DNA from: Bimuria novae-zelandiae CBS 107.79
Taxonomy: Eukaryota; Ascomycota; Dothideomycetes; Pleosporales; Didymosphaeriaceae
Assembly: GCA_010015655.1 (NCBI GenBank)
Contig: ML976691.1
Coordinates: forward strand, 638,651 to 702,650
DNA length: 64,000 nt
Direction: 5' to 3'
In this document: one piece after another, positions 11,791 through 22,425 of the stretch
Layout: each line of letters starts with the position of its first letter
Position numbering within the stretch: the stretch's first letter is position 1
Position numbers and translations under genes: made by a program
Notes under the pieces: model-generated
Told to the model about the DNA's origin: nothing
The model's database searches: none
What the model saw: the letters and a program-made list of their open reading frames with translations, nothing else

Positions 11791-11867
11791 GCCTCCAAAC
11801 TGTTGGAGTAGGGGTGGATTGCGCGGTTGAGGTATCAGATGTCTCTCAGGGCTTCTAGGAAGGAGCA

Positions 11868-12012
11868 ATGCTAATCACAGCCAGGTATAACACATCATAG
11901 ATCGGATAGAGAGGTTTCAGGGAGATATCACAGCTAGACACAACACAGCGTGGACGGGCACGCGAGGGCGTTCTAAAATAAATACCACAGCCAGACACAA
12001 CACAGCATGGAT
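11868..12012. repeat. Three imperfect 30-bp direct repeats
   Basis: Units of the form CACAGCCAGACACAACACAG (variants AGCCAGGTATAACACATCAT, AGCTAGACACAACACAGCGT and AGCCAGACACAACACAGCAT) begin near 11876, 11929 and 11984, about 54 bp apart. They lie between the end of the 12131-13048 gene and the DUR3 promoter. They could be a 3' UTR element or a protein-binding array; no function is known. Confidence 0.5.
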
Positions 12013-12130
12013 AATATGGGAGTTTTGAGCATTTTGAATTGTTTTTGGTCTTTACCAGCGGTTATCTGGAAAGTCAAGCATTACGTTCAAATCATCCACC
12101 CGTCCCAATCCACCACACGTCGCCACGCGC

Positions 12131-13048
12131 CTAAACCTCACACGCCTGCGCAGGCAGCAAGCCCGGATGCTGCACAGGCACATAGCTCGGGGGCGCAATA
12201 CCCACCGTAGCCGCCATATCCACTCTCTTCTTCTCCTTCTCCGCCGCACGCTTCGCGCGCATAGCCGCTGCGCGCTTCTCCTTCTGCCTCTTCAGCTTCT
12301 CCTCGCGGGCCTTCACAGCCTCCATGTCGACGGCGGAAGCAGGGCCGGGGGTGGACTTGACGGTGGTGGCGACCCTGTCGTGCGCCCTCTGCAGAGCCTC
12401 ACGTTGGCGCATAGCGCCGTGCGTCTCCACATCCGCGTCGAACTCGCACGGGTGCCTGCCATTGATGATGGGCAGGAGGATGCGGGCCTTCTCCTCGGGC
12501 GTCATCTCGCTCCATTTCGTCTCGAGGAGCTCGTAGGTTGAGCGGGCGGGGGGTGACTCGCAGGTGGGCGTCGCGGTGCGGATGCGCTTGGAGGGGGCAG
12601 CGGGGATGGGCTCGGAGGTGCGGGCGCGCTTGTGGGAGATGCCCTCCAGGAGCTCGTGAGTGAAGTCGGGCTGGACGATGGGCGCAGAGACGGGGCCGGC
12701 GGAGAAGGATGCCTGGGTCTTCTCGAAGGGGTGTCCCATGTTCTGGAATGCGTTCGTGAAGTCGATGTTCTCTTGGTCGAAGTTGAAGTCAAGCGGGTCA
12801 GGGTGGAGGGCGTTGGAGGGAGCGAGCCCCATCAGGCTTGGGTCCAAATGGTCGACGGACATGGTGTTGTAGGAGGACATGTCTTGGGCCAGGCCGTCGT
12901 ATCCGGTGTCGCCCTGGTGGCTGCCATCTTGTCCAAGTCCAACCTGGTTGGGGACTGCCGGGCTGCTCCAGTTGGCAGGGAGCTCCGCCTCAAGTCCGAT
13001 CAGGCTGGCGTAGTCGGTGAAGGAGTTGTTGTTGGCGTAGCCGTTCAT
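12131..13048 (-). CDS. Unknown protein with basic coiled-coil C-terminus
   Basis: A single uninterrupted frame of 305 codons runs from ATG 13048 to TAG at 12131. The N-terminal half is acidic and rich in Asn, Asp and Ser, like an activation domain (NGYANNNSFTDYASLIGLEA, DPLDFNFDQENIDFTNAFQN). The middle has a basic patch, KRARTSEPIPAAPSKRIRTA, that could be a nuclear localisation signal. A segment ELLETKWSEMTPEEKARILL precedes a helical Lys/Arg/Glu-rich stretch (EEKLKRQKEKRAAAMRAKRA). The layout resembles a nuclear regulator, but the basic stretch lacks the Asn and leucine heptads of a bZIP, so I do not call it one. It lies tail-on to the DUR3 promoter. Confidence 0.75.
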   Translation of the reverse strand: MNGYANNNSFTDYASLIGLEAELPANWSSPAVPNQVGLGQDGSHQGDTGYDGLAQDMSSYNTMSVDHLDPSLMGLAPSNALHPDPLDFNFDQENIDFTNAFQNMGHPFEKTQASFSAGPVSAPIVQPDFTHELLEGISHKRARTSEPIPAAPSKRIRTATPTCESPPARSTYELLETKWSEMTPEEKARILLPIINGRHPCEFDADVETHGAMRQREALQRAHDRVATTVKSTPGPASAVDMEAVKAREEKLKRQKEKRAAAMRAKRAAEKEKKRVDMAATVGIAPPSYVPVQHPGLLPAQACEV

Positions 13049-14350
13049 GGTGATAGTCGATGGTGAATGTGTGGTGAAGGGCGAAGGTGGATGCAGGAGT
13101 CTGATAGAAGATCGTGAAGTTGGAGTGAGCCAATGTGAAGGTAGATTGTCAAGTCGAGCGTTTTCGTGCCGTGAAAGATTCCTTTTGTGCCTGAAATCTT
13201 GCCAAGGGTCGCTTCCAGCCTCCTGGAGTAGAGGTGGACGATGAAATGTTCACTTTTGCGGGGGGTCTGTGCGTTCACTGCAATGTGCTCGAAATTCCTG
13301 GATGCTGATAGGGTTAATCAAGGTATAAACAGGGAGGCTGGGGTATAAAAGCGTTAAGATTCGCTCGATTGGTGTCTGGAACTGGGTTGCTGCGTCCTTC
13401 ACTTGGGGAGTTGAACAGGCGGCGGCCAATGGGAGTGGGCGTAGCTCGACGACATGGCGACAGGCAGGAGGCAGGGGATAATATCAAGATGCCTGGATAG
13501 AAGGCAGCGATTGATATTGTCTTTCTGAAACGTGGAGCTGCTCCTCCCTCCTTGGGATGGTGCGGGTGGGAGGGAGAGCACCGCAGTGAAGACTTCAACC
13601 TTGGAACCTGGAGCGGCAATTAGCACTTGGCTGGCAATGAGAGCGTCGGATGCAACGGCTCATCCGAAATCATTAGAATCGAACGGGAAATACCGCACTA
13701 AACGCAATTGATGGTTGTAAGCACTGATGTGCTTGAGTGCCAGAAGGCTTAGAGGACATGACGGTAACAGTGAGCGATTCATCACGCCACTCCAGGCCTT
13801 CTAGCACCCAGGGCAACGTGCAAGGAAGAAAAGGAACATAATCCAGGGAGGATGGGATGCCCTGGAAAGGTTGTAGACTTCACGGAGGGTGGCTAGGTGT
13901 ATTATAGAGCGCAGACATGCGTTTGGAGGCGCTAAACATCTTTGACAGACGGTCACTATGGCGAAAGATGGCTGCAATTGCTCGGTACGGTGAGGGTGCC
14001 ATGGCAGCAAACACAGTACGAACGACAGATGTTCAAATAGGGTTTGGTGTTACGGTGGGAAGGATCCACATGTTCTTCGACTGGGGGCGGCTGATTGGCC
14101 GGAAGCTTGACATGCTTGACGTCCTCGGACCTGCATCGTACACAGCACTTGATCTTGCAATCGCGCAATCGCAGTATTACTCCAGCTTAATTACTTTCTC
14201 GCTACAACAAACGCAGGTCTCTCTGATACAGCATCTAACATTTCTTTACGCTCGTGGACAATGACATAGAAGCTTGGCCAAAGCTTCCTCGGACCTCGCG
14301 CCCACTGCAGAGCACCACACTCGTGTTTCCTTGTCCAGAGAGCCGCCAAC
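13049..14350. other. 1.3-kb divergent intergenic region
   Basis: This separates the minus-strand gene starting at 13048 from cyclin H starting at 14351, so both promoters should lie here. Short open frames (minus 13314-13619, plus 13917-14264) lack recognisable domains. No repeat or RNA gene is evident. Confidence 0.5.
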
Positions 14351-15692
14351 ATGCGGGTCACCGAAGACGATCTCTACCGCCAATCCACACAGTACAAGCA
14401 CTGGTCATTCACGCCCTCGAGGCTCAGCGAGCTCCGCCAGAAGACAAACGCGCACGCCGCCGCCCAAGTTAAACTGCACATCGCCGGGGACCGCGCCGAA
14501 CGCGCGAAGAGAGCTACTCGCGAAGCCTCTTCCGCACCCGAAAGCGGCGCAGACACACCAAACGGCAATGGGACCGGCACCGGAGCGAACACGCCGACGC
14601 CGGGCGGGGATGTGGACTGCTTGACCATGGACGAGGAGAAGATGGTCGTGGATAAGTTCTGCGAGACGGCCATGAAGCTGGGCGACTTCCTCAAGCTGCA
14701 GCCGGATGTGACCGTAAGACATCCTCCGGCTCTACTATGTTGCGAGTGTGAATGCTAACTCGGGCCAGGCCACAGCGATCCAATTCATGCGCCGCTTCTA
14801 CCTCTACAACTCGCCCATGACGTACGATGGTAACAAGATAGCCAAAACCGCCTTCTTCCTCGCCCTTAAGCTTGAGCTCGGCACGCGCGCCGGATCCGCC
14901 TCGGACTTTGCATCGCGCCTGCCCAAGACGTCGCGCGACGACATCGTAGCGCCCGAATACACCATCGTGCAGGCGCTGCGCTTCAACTTCGAAGTGCGTC
15001 ACCCCTTCCGCGGGCTCAAAGGCGTCCATCTTGAGCTCGAAGACCTAGTGCGCGGGACCTACGCCGCACCCGCGCAACACGGCCGCACCCCCGAAGCCCT
15101 GCAAGCCGCCGCGCTGCAGGCCCTCGAGGTCTCCTCCCCCGACGACGCCGTCCTCAAGCTCGGCAACATTTACGCCCATGCAAAAGACATCCTCGCCATG
15201 GCCGCCCAGCTCACAGACGCATACTTCCTCTACACGCCCTCGCAGATCCTGCTAGCCGCGCACCTCCTAGCCGCCCCTGCCATTACCGAGCTGTACCTCA
15301 CCACCAAGGTCCCCGCCTCCGCGCCCGCATACCCGCAGATAATAGGCACCATCAAGTCCTGCACCGACCTGCTGTCCGGCCATCGGAGCTACTCCAAGAA
15401 CCCTGTAGCCGAGAAACTCGCCTGGGCCGACACCGACCCGCCCGCGACAAAGAAGGCCATGAAGAAGCTGAAATCATGCAAGGATCCCCTCACGCAGGAC
15501 CTCGTCGCGCTCAACGCGGGCAAGAAGCGGGACGTCGTGCGCGACGGCTCGCTAGAAGAGAGCAAGGCGAAGCGGCGCAAGCTCAACCGCGAGCGCGCCG
15601 AGCAGGAGAGCGACGCCTTCTGGGGCCCTGAACTGCGGGGGGGAAGCGCTCAGCCGCAGAGAGACGGCTCTGAGCCAAAGAAAGAGGGCTAG
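14351..15692 (+). CDS. CCL1: Cyclin H, TFIIH kinase-module cyclin
   Basis: Exons 14351-14713 and 14769-15692 (55-nt intron, GTAAGA, GCTAAC branch, CCAG) give 428 residues. The N-terminus MRVTEDDLYRQSTQYKHWSF matches the conserved start of cyclin H/Ccl1/Mcs2, whose N-terminal helix is needed for activity. The cyclin fold spans roughly residues 95-300: EEKMVVDKFCETAMKLGDFL, IQFMRRFYLYNSPMTYD, KIAKTAFFLALKLE, EYTIVQALRFNFEVRHPFR, then the second repeat around TPSQILLAAHLLAAPAI. The C-terminus is Lys/Arg-rich (KKAMKKLKSC, SKAKRRKLNRERAEQES). With Cdk7/Kin28 it phosphorylates the RNA polymerase II C-terminal domain and, in many species, cell-cycle CDKs. The stop is TAG 15690-15692, and the frame stays open for 93 further codons (see next entry). 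Confidence 0.92.
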
Positions 15693-15722
15693 GTGGCTTC
15701 TCTCGCGCGCGGCCTGCGCAAG

Positions 15723-15974
15723 ATGCGCAACGTCGCGAGCACGCTGTGTTGTTGCTGCTGTCCTGAGCGCGGGCCGCTGGTTGTCGAGCAGGATGTTGAA
15801 CTAGCGGATCTGCTTCCTGCAGTGAACTCAGGTTTGGTGCAGACGTCGATTGCGCGCATGGTCAGAGAGATGGAAAGGGAGAGGGCGAGACGTGATCTGG
15901 AAGATGATGGTCCGGCCGATCCGTCTTTTATTAATGCATGGTTGAGTCGCGTGGAGAGCGGGGAGCCTACGTAG
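15723..15974 (+). CDS. Putative 83-aa poly-cysteine small protein
   Basis: Just downstream of cyclin H, and in the same frame as it, an open frame follows the TAG for 93 codons and ends at TAG 15972-15974. The first ATG is 15723, giving MRNVASTLCCCCCPERGPLV and then an acidic/basic helical stretch (ARMVREMERERARRDLEDDG) and a terminal NAWLSRVESGEPT. Five consecutive cysteines near the N-terminus would suit S-palmitoylation and membrane anchoring. It could be a separate small gene, a second cistron on the CCL1 transcript, a C-terminal extension reached by stop-codon read-through, or chance. Composition and codon use look coding. Confidence 0.4.
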   Translation: MRNVASTLCCCCCPERGPLVVEQDVELADLLPAVNSGLVQTSIARMVREMERERARRDLEDDGPADPSFINAWLSRVESGEPT

Positions 15975-16891
15975 GATAGCGAAAACGGCATCAGATGGGT
16001 AGATGTTTTCTGCATTGCGAGGCGTTATGGGATACTACTCACGGCGTTGGGTCCGGTCCATGGAGCATGGGCCTGGGCATGATTGACTGCTTTTACGTAG
16101 CGTTTGGGTATACCCGGTGTTACTAGGAAAAGTACTCCGTCATCACACAAGCACACAAATAGCTTTGTTCATTTCGTATAAACGCAACTGGGTTCCCTCA
16201 CCGTGCCGACACTCCTGCAAGGAAATCTAGGCATGGCTCTTGTTGCTAAAAACACAAGCACACAAGCGAACTATGGGCGGTACGTATCCCTTACGTGACG
16301 TTAAAGCCGGGTCATGAAGACTAGCCAGCACTGGAAATTCAAACCAATTTGTTGGCCAGGATAAATGAGTGATACAATTAATCGACTTTTAGCTTTACAC
16401 AAGCGGATGCGTAGCAATCACGACTGTGCTCGTTTTTGGAGATTGAACTTTACGTGAAGGATATCGCTCTCATAGAGCTGACTCGATTGCTATCTATCAT
16501 TTCATTCATGATAAGGTGAGGTAAGTGGGTATGGAAACCTCGCAGAACGCAGCAAAAGGACTGCCGTGATAGCAGTCATTCCATGCAGAAAATAGCAGTC
16601 TCTATCTTTGAACAGCACGCCTTCACGCGTCGTGCAGATAGTACCCATCCCATCGCCATAACGCCATGAAAATCCTTCACAAAGCGCCGTCTAGCCTTTC
16701 TCGCAAAGACCAGCGAAGCTACGTCGACCAGGAAGAAAACTCGACTCTCGCCATGAAACCATCCCCATTTTTCCAGCCGTCCGAAAGACTCTCTGGCCCA
16801 GATACCAACTCAGATGAAGGCCTTGACGTCAGACAAACCAATTACGGATGTTGCTGACAGGCGTGTCCTCCCCCGAGGAGGTCCCGGCTAG
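15975..16891. other. Intergenic, convergent gene ends
   Basis: 3' flanks of the cyclin H region (plus) and of the gene ending at 16892 (minus). A 63-codon plus-strand frame at 16666-16857 has no recognisable feature. Nothing else is seen. Confidence 0.45.
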
Positions 16892-18845
16892 TCAATGACC
16901 ACGGCGCTCCTCGTTCTTCTTGCCAGCCGAGCTGGGTCCCACCATAGGCGGCGCCACAGGCGCGGGGCCCTTCTTCGGGGTCCCCAGGAGCGAGTTACCG
17001 AGCGCGAGAGGCTTGCGCGGGGTGTCTTTTTCCTCCTGCTCGTGAATCTCCTGCATGTGGGGCGTCTCGAGTGCCTCCTCGTCGTCGTCGCCGACGAAGA
17101 GGCGGTCGACGCTGTTGGCGCGCCCGTTGCCGCCGAACATACCATAGCGCTGCTCCGGTGGCTTCTGCGATGACTTCTCCTGGCGGGACTCAGCGGCTTT
17201 GGCGGCCTGCTGGGTAGCTTCGGCGCGCGTCGGGGTGTCCATGGACTTCGGGGAAACTTGGGGCGTCTCGGGAGGCTGCGCGGTGGGCGGCGTACGGGGC
17301 TTCTGCTTCTGGGTCAAGGCGTAGCCTTCGTCGATGAGTGAACCGCCCATGTTCGGACCGCGACGCGAGTTCTTCGCATGCTTGGTGCTGAAGAGGTCGG
17401 CGTGGTTTTGAGGAAGAGGGCGGCCGGTGGTACGGGTACTGAGGCTGGACTCAGGGGTCTCGGGACGGCGGACTGGAGTCTGCTTGTGCGGGCGACGGTC
17501 GCCATCGTAGCGGCTGCTCGGCTGTTGCGATTCCGCAGCGTGGCTGGACTCAGATGCGCCGTCGTCGATATTAAGGTGAGCTTCCTGTGGCAGCTCCACG
17601 AGTCGAGTTTGGTCTCCCCCGTTGGGTGTGCCGAAGCCCTGAGACTTTCGGAAAGAGCCGTTGCGACCGTCACTACGAGGTTCTAGGAGACTTGGAGTTA
17701 GTACAGTGCGATCAGAGGAACGGACCAGGTCGACTCACCAGTAGTACCACTCGCGCTCGGTCGCGTCTTCTTCGACTTGCCGAAGTACTGCTCGAACTTC
17801 ATCAACACCTCATGCAAATCGCCGATGGAGTGATGGAGCATCAAGTCCTCACTGCCCGTGCTGACATAGATCGACACCACGTTCCAGGACGCCATCAGCA
17901 GGTCATCGAAATCGGGAAAGGCCGACTTGACGAAGGAATTGAACAGGTCGACTTTGGTCTGGTCCGGAAGCCGGTTGACGGCCTCGGTCTTGATGTTGTT
18001 CGACACATGATCGAGAGTGATGCGCTTCTTCCTGTTGAGCGGATGGCGGGCGACGAGCTCTCCTGGGCGCTTTCGCGACTGTTCTACGACCACTGTAAGT
18101 AAGTGAGATTGGGCCAAAGAGAGGGGATACTCACCATCAGCCGCAGCTTCTCCAGCGTCCTTACCCGAGTTCATGAGCTGCACAAAAGTCTGTTGTTGGT
18201 TAAGGAAGGTTGTAGTATGTAAACAACGATGAATGCTGCATGTGCAAAGGTACCCTCGGTGGCACAAAAGAAACACGAAACAAAGGAAGGAAGGGGAAAG
18301 GGCAAACGAAAATAAACGGATTATATTACCTTTCCTTCTTTGAAGCGGGTCGGTGTCTTCGGCGGCTTGCTGCGCGCTTGCTCGTACATGAGCTGACGCT
18401 TGTCATTAAGCTCCTGTACTCGCGCATGGATCGCCTCGTACTTGGCCTTGAACTGCGGCATTGTATTCTGAGCAACGTAGTAGTTGATCGGGACCGAATT
18501 CAAGACATCGTCATTTTCGGGAATGACATCCGCATCGTGGACCTCGTACTCATCATCCTGGCAGGTCAAGTAGATGCGCCGCACCGACTTGTCCTGGAAC
18601 TCAACATTGCCCAGGTCAAATGACTTTGCGGATCCCTTGACAGTGACTTCCTCATAGGGCGGTTGTACGCCACTGCTGGTCCGCCTATACTGCGGTGGCT
18701 CAGGGTTTGAGATGCCTTGGATGAAGATGTCGAGATAATGGGGCTCTGTGTACTTGAGCTGATCCCGCAAGATGAACGCACGCTTCTGCGCGCGATTCAT
18801 ATGGTCGAAGGCCTCCAGTTGGAGGGGGTCCAGTTCGATATTCAT
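16892..18845 (-). CDS. Conserved-looking protein of unknown function, 571 aa
   Basis: Four exons, 18845-18330, 18189-18135, 18092-17739 and 17682-16892, join in phase. Introns are 18329-18190 (140 nt, TTAACC before ACAG), 18134-18093 (42 nt, GTGAGT..TACAG) and 17738-17683 (56 nt, ACTAAC branch). The N-terminus, MNIELDPLQLEAFDHMNRAQ, leads a folded-looking region to about residue 320 with LDIFIQGISNPEPPQY, RRIYLTCQDDEYEVHDADVI, KTEAVNRLPDQTKVDLFNSF and SIGDLHEVLMKFEQYFGKS. The C-terminal 250 residues are disordered, rich in Pro, Ser, Thr, Lys and Gln, with many (S/T)P sites and NSLLGTPKKGPAPVAPP near the end. I do not recognise the family. The 42-nt intron is a multiple of three without a stop, so retention would add 14 residues. 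Confidence 0.7.
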
Positions 18846-20077
18846 CTCGGTGTCGCGCCGGAGTCGCCTGGCAGATCAATATCCGGAACGATAACGGTGG
18901 GTTTTGAATGGCGATGGATCGTATTTACAGTGACTCTGGAGTTTGTGAAGTAGAGTGTCGGTTGACTGGAGAGCGTGGGGACATCCCTATATATACGCAC
19001 TGGTTGCCTTGTCGCGCTCTCAGTCACGCAAGAAAACGGGGTGAGATAAGGCGACAAGTAAGTCTCCAAGCTAAGTGAGTCGCTTCACGCGACGTCGGGG
19101 TGGTTTCAAGCAGATTTTGTAGCTTTCTGCTTCACGCCGAATCTCTGCGCAAGGATCCAGCGCTTGAACCCACGCTCTGCCCCACGCTCTTTTGATTGCC
19201 CTACTCAGAACGGACACGAGCCGGCTTGTCTTGAATGTCGCGGTTGATATTTGCAGCCGACGCGAAAAGTTTAACCGTTCTATGTGCGGAATACGTTTGA
19301 AGCTGTTGCTGACAGTTTCACTGAAAGCAGTATGGGCCAACTCCCGTTTGCTTCGAAGGGACGAGGGTAAAAGATGGTGAAATCCGGCGCTACGCCGAAA
19401 GAATAAAGGCTCATACCCTTAAATTCGGGAGTGAATGTGAGCAACAGAAAGTTGAAAGGTCACGGGCGATGACTCGACACATCGCGGCGGTGCTAGCTGG
19501 ACGGCGAGGAAGGTGCTACCGACCGCGCACCGAGCATGAAGGCAGGTACAACCCACCGCGGATGGTATGAACAGTTATAGGCGCGAAAGCCATGGACTCT
19601 GCGAAACCCGATGAGCACTTGAAGATAACGTGAACTTTGACGGCAAGCAAGCAAACCAAGCGAGGAACGTAAACTGGAGATCGCGTCGCGTGGTTGAGCT
19701 GGACATCGTAGCCGAAACTCAGCTTCAACATTCGTCGAGCACTTGGTTTTCACTTGTAGGCGTCGGTCACCATAGGTAATAGGAGCGATGTTGATTGTAA
19801 AGATCCGAATCTTGCTTCACATACTTGTCAATGGTCGAATATGGGAATGTAACAGAAGGCTGAACATGGGAGGTAAAGACATACACGGCAAGAATACAGG
19901 GACAGAGGGACAGTGTGTTGAGCATGATCAAATTATGAGAGAATTACCGGCCTACCATCTACTAGCGGCCACTGGTGATCAAGCATCGCATGCCAGCAGC
20001 TTACACAGGCCACTGCATGACCTAGCCCCAGATAAGACATTGTACTCAGAGGCGGTCTAGAAGCTCATGCCTAATCG
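18846..20077. other. 1.2-kb intergenic region
   Basis: Upstream of the minus-strand gene starting at 18845 and downstream of RPT2. An open frame of 90 codons (plus 19788-20060) and others show no recognisable sequence. No repeat or RNA gene was seen. Confidence 0.45.
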
Positions 20078-21743
20078 TTACAAATACAAGCCTTCAGGCT
20101 CACCCTCACTCTTTGTCTTCAGCACACGCTCTCTTGCTGTGCGGAAGTCTTCCATGTTGACGCGCATTCTCCGTTCTCGGAGTGCCATAAGACCAGCTTC
20201 CGAGCAGATGGCCTTGATATCAGCGCCGGAGAGATCGTCCTTCTGACTGATGAACTCGTCGAGGTCCACATCCTCGTTGAGGGACATCTTGGATGTGTGG
20301 AGGGTGAAGATTTTCTTCTTGGTAGACTCTGTAAGGTTGTTAGTGGACGAACTTGATATCATGGGTCAAAACCGAATGCAGTAGTGCAGCGTATTACTCC
20401 AGGGCAGGACAGGTAATACAGCAACCTGGTCTTGGAATAGGGAATGTAACATACGGTCAGGGTTTTCGAAGAGAATCTTCCTGTCAATACGACCAGGTCG
20501 GATCAAGGCAGGGTCGAGAGTGTCGATCTTGTTGGTGGCCATGATGACCTTGACATCACCGCGGTCATCAAAACCGTCCAACTGGTTGAGCAGCTCCAAC
20601 ATTGTACGCTGAATCTCACGCTCGCCTCCCGAGGTAGATTCGTACCGCTTCGTACCGATGGCATCAATCTCGTCGATGAACACGATCGATGGCGCATTCT
20701 CTGCGGCAACGGTGAAGAGTTGTCGTACAAGCCTGGGCCCGTCTCCGAGATACTTCTGGATCAACTCGCTACCCACGATGCGCAAGAAGGTTGCGCTGGT
20801 CTGGTTCGCGACAGCCTTAGCGAGTAGCGTCTTTCCTGTTCCTGGCGCACCGTAAAGAATGACACCTTTCGGCGGCTTGATGCCCATCTCTTCATACAGC
20901 TCTGGATGAAGCAGAGGAAGTTCTACTGCCTCCCGGACTTCTTGAATCTGTTGCTCCAAGCCACCAATGTCCGCGTACGATTCGGTGGGCGCCTTGTCCA
21001 ACTTCATGACCGAAACGAGCGGATCCGCGTCATCGGTCAATACACCGACAACCGAAACCGACTTGTGATGTAGAAGGATGCTCGCTCCGGGCTCGAGAAG
21101 GTCTTTGTCAACGAACGACATGATGGAGACGTAATATTCGGGACCTGTCGCGCTTGAGACGATGGCGTGATCGTCATCGATGAGCTCCTCCAGATTGCCG
21201 ACGCCCATAGGACTGCCTCGCATGTCGTCCACCCGCGACCTCTCGTCGGCGTTGCGGTCATCGCCCTCTGCGTTGACGTTGACGGGCTGATTGGAGCTCG
21301 CTGCTGCCTTCGCCTTTCGAAGGCGCTCCTGGTTCTCGACGTACTCCTCCTCGAGCAGCAGATGGTCGTGGATACGCTGCATCCGCAGATACCGTAGTTT
21401 GCATCGCGCGGTGGGGTAGACAGCCGGGAGCTTCGCGGCGGCGCTCGGTCCAGCGGCCTTCTTCTTCTTCCTACCGATGCGGGTGGTGGGTTGTGGCGGT
21501 GGCTCGTACTTGGGCTTGTCCTTCTGCACGAGGAAGGTCAGTCATGTTGTCGTGGACAACGAGGCAACGCCATGCATATGCGATGCGAGATGGTGGAATA
21601 TGTGCCGCGGACATTTACGAACCTTATCCTTCTTGTTCTTGTCGTCGCCGCCGGGGCCTCCTCCACCTCCGCTGGATTGTTGATTGCCCTGCACACGATT
21701 AATATCGCTGTCCGGGGGTTCTCGTCGGAGACAAGCTCACCAT
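20078..21743 (-). CDS. RPT2: 26S proteasome regulatory AAA-ATPase subunit Rpt2
   Basis: Four exons, 21743-21741 (ATG alone), 21688-21623, 21523-20455 and 20328-20078, give 462 residues (yeast 437). The start reads [12 protein letters not shown]; Gly2 is the N-myristoylation site known for Rpt2. Then come the basic KKKK stretch, coiled coil, OB region ([19 protein letters not shown]), Walker A GAPGTGKT (about 248-255), Walker B IDEID (about 306-310), sensor region [17 protein letters not shown] with arginine finger, and a C-terminal EGLYL, the HbYX-type tail that opens the 20S gate. It is one of six ATPases of the 19S base that unfold ubiquitylated substrates. The introns are 52, 99 and 126 nt; the first follows the start codon directly. 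It faces UBC1 across a 682-bp divergent promoter. Confidence 0.97.
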
Positions 21744-22425
21744 GACACGTCAGCGAGCGTATGCGGGATTGCTTGGTTCGAGAGTAGCGATGATAGTTAT
21801 CCTGCACCAAGGAGCAGCGGCAAGCGTCGGTGGTGAGAGAACGATGGTGTTTGCGTCGTGTTTGTAATGTTGATGTTGGCGGCGACGAGCTGGTTCCGAG
21901 AGCTAGCGCCCGGATGTCACGTGCCCGGCGGTGCGCCACTTCCCCAACTGTACAGCATGCTCTTGCATGGTCTTCTCCACAGAGCGCCAGACACGTCAGA
22001 CCTGGCCGTAACCCGTCGAATCCTTTCTGACACGCAATAGATACAAATTCTCGCTACAGTGCATCCTCTCTACCTTCAGTGAACAACTCTCGCCTGCCCG
22101 CCGTAGCCCCGCCGTGAATTGAAGCTCGTGCCAGTGCCCGCCTCACCTTCGGACAGCTTCAACATACAGCCCAGAACTGCCACTTTCTGTAAGTGCCAGT
22201 CACTCCTCAACTTCACTCTGCAGCTGCGCTGGGGTCACGGTGAAAGTCTAGCCTGACTTATCTCAGCCACGGTTATCACAGCCTCAGGCTGACCTAGGTG
22301 CAACAGCGGAGCCGCCGACCTGCTGCCTACTTCTACCGCCGGCCGTGTTCCTTCGTCCACTTCCCTCCCTTTCTGTATAAACTATACCAATATTCAAAAC
22401 CAAACCATCCACATACACCCACGCC
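21744..22425. promoter_or_regulatory. Divergent promoter region between RPT2 and UBC1
   Basis: The start codons of a proteasome ATPase (minus) and an E2 ubiquitin-conjugating enzyme (plus) are 682 bp apart, head to head, so transcription start sites of both must lie here. I saw no copy of the yeast proteasome box GGTGGCAAA. A GTAAGT at 22191 could be the donor of a 5' UTR intron of UBC1, but the acceptor is uncertain. Confidence 0.5.

Noticed and set aside
12131..13048. bZIP transcription factor call for the Lys/Arg-rich protein
   Set aside because: The basic stretch lacks the conserved Asn-x7-Arg signature and leucine heptads.
16666..16857. 63-codon plus-strand ORF ending NYGCC
   Set aside because: Short, without domain or splice context, in a convergent intergenic region.
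19788..20060. 90-codon plus-strand ORF near the RPT2 3' end
   Set aside because: Composition is not protein-like and it overlaps the probable RPT2 3' UTR.
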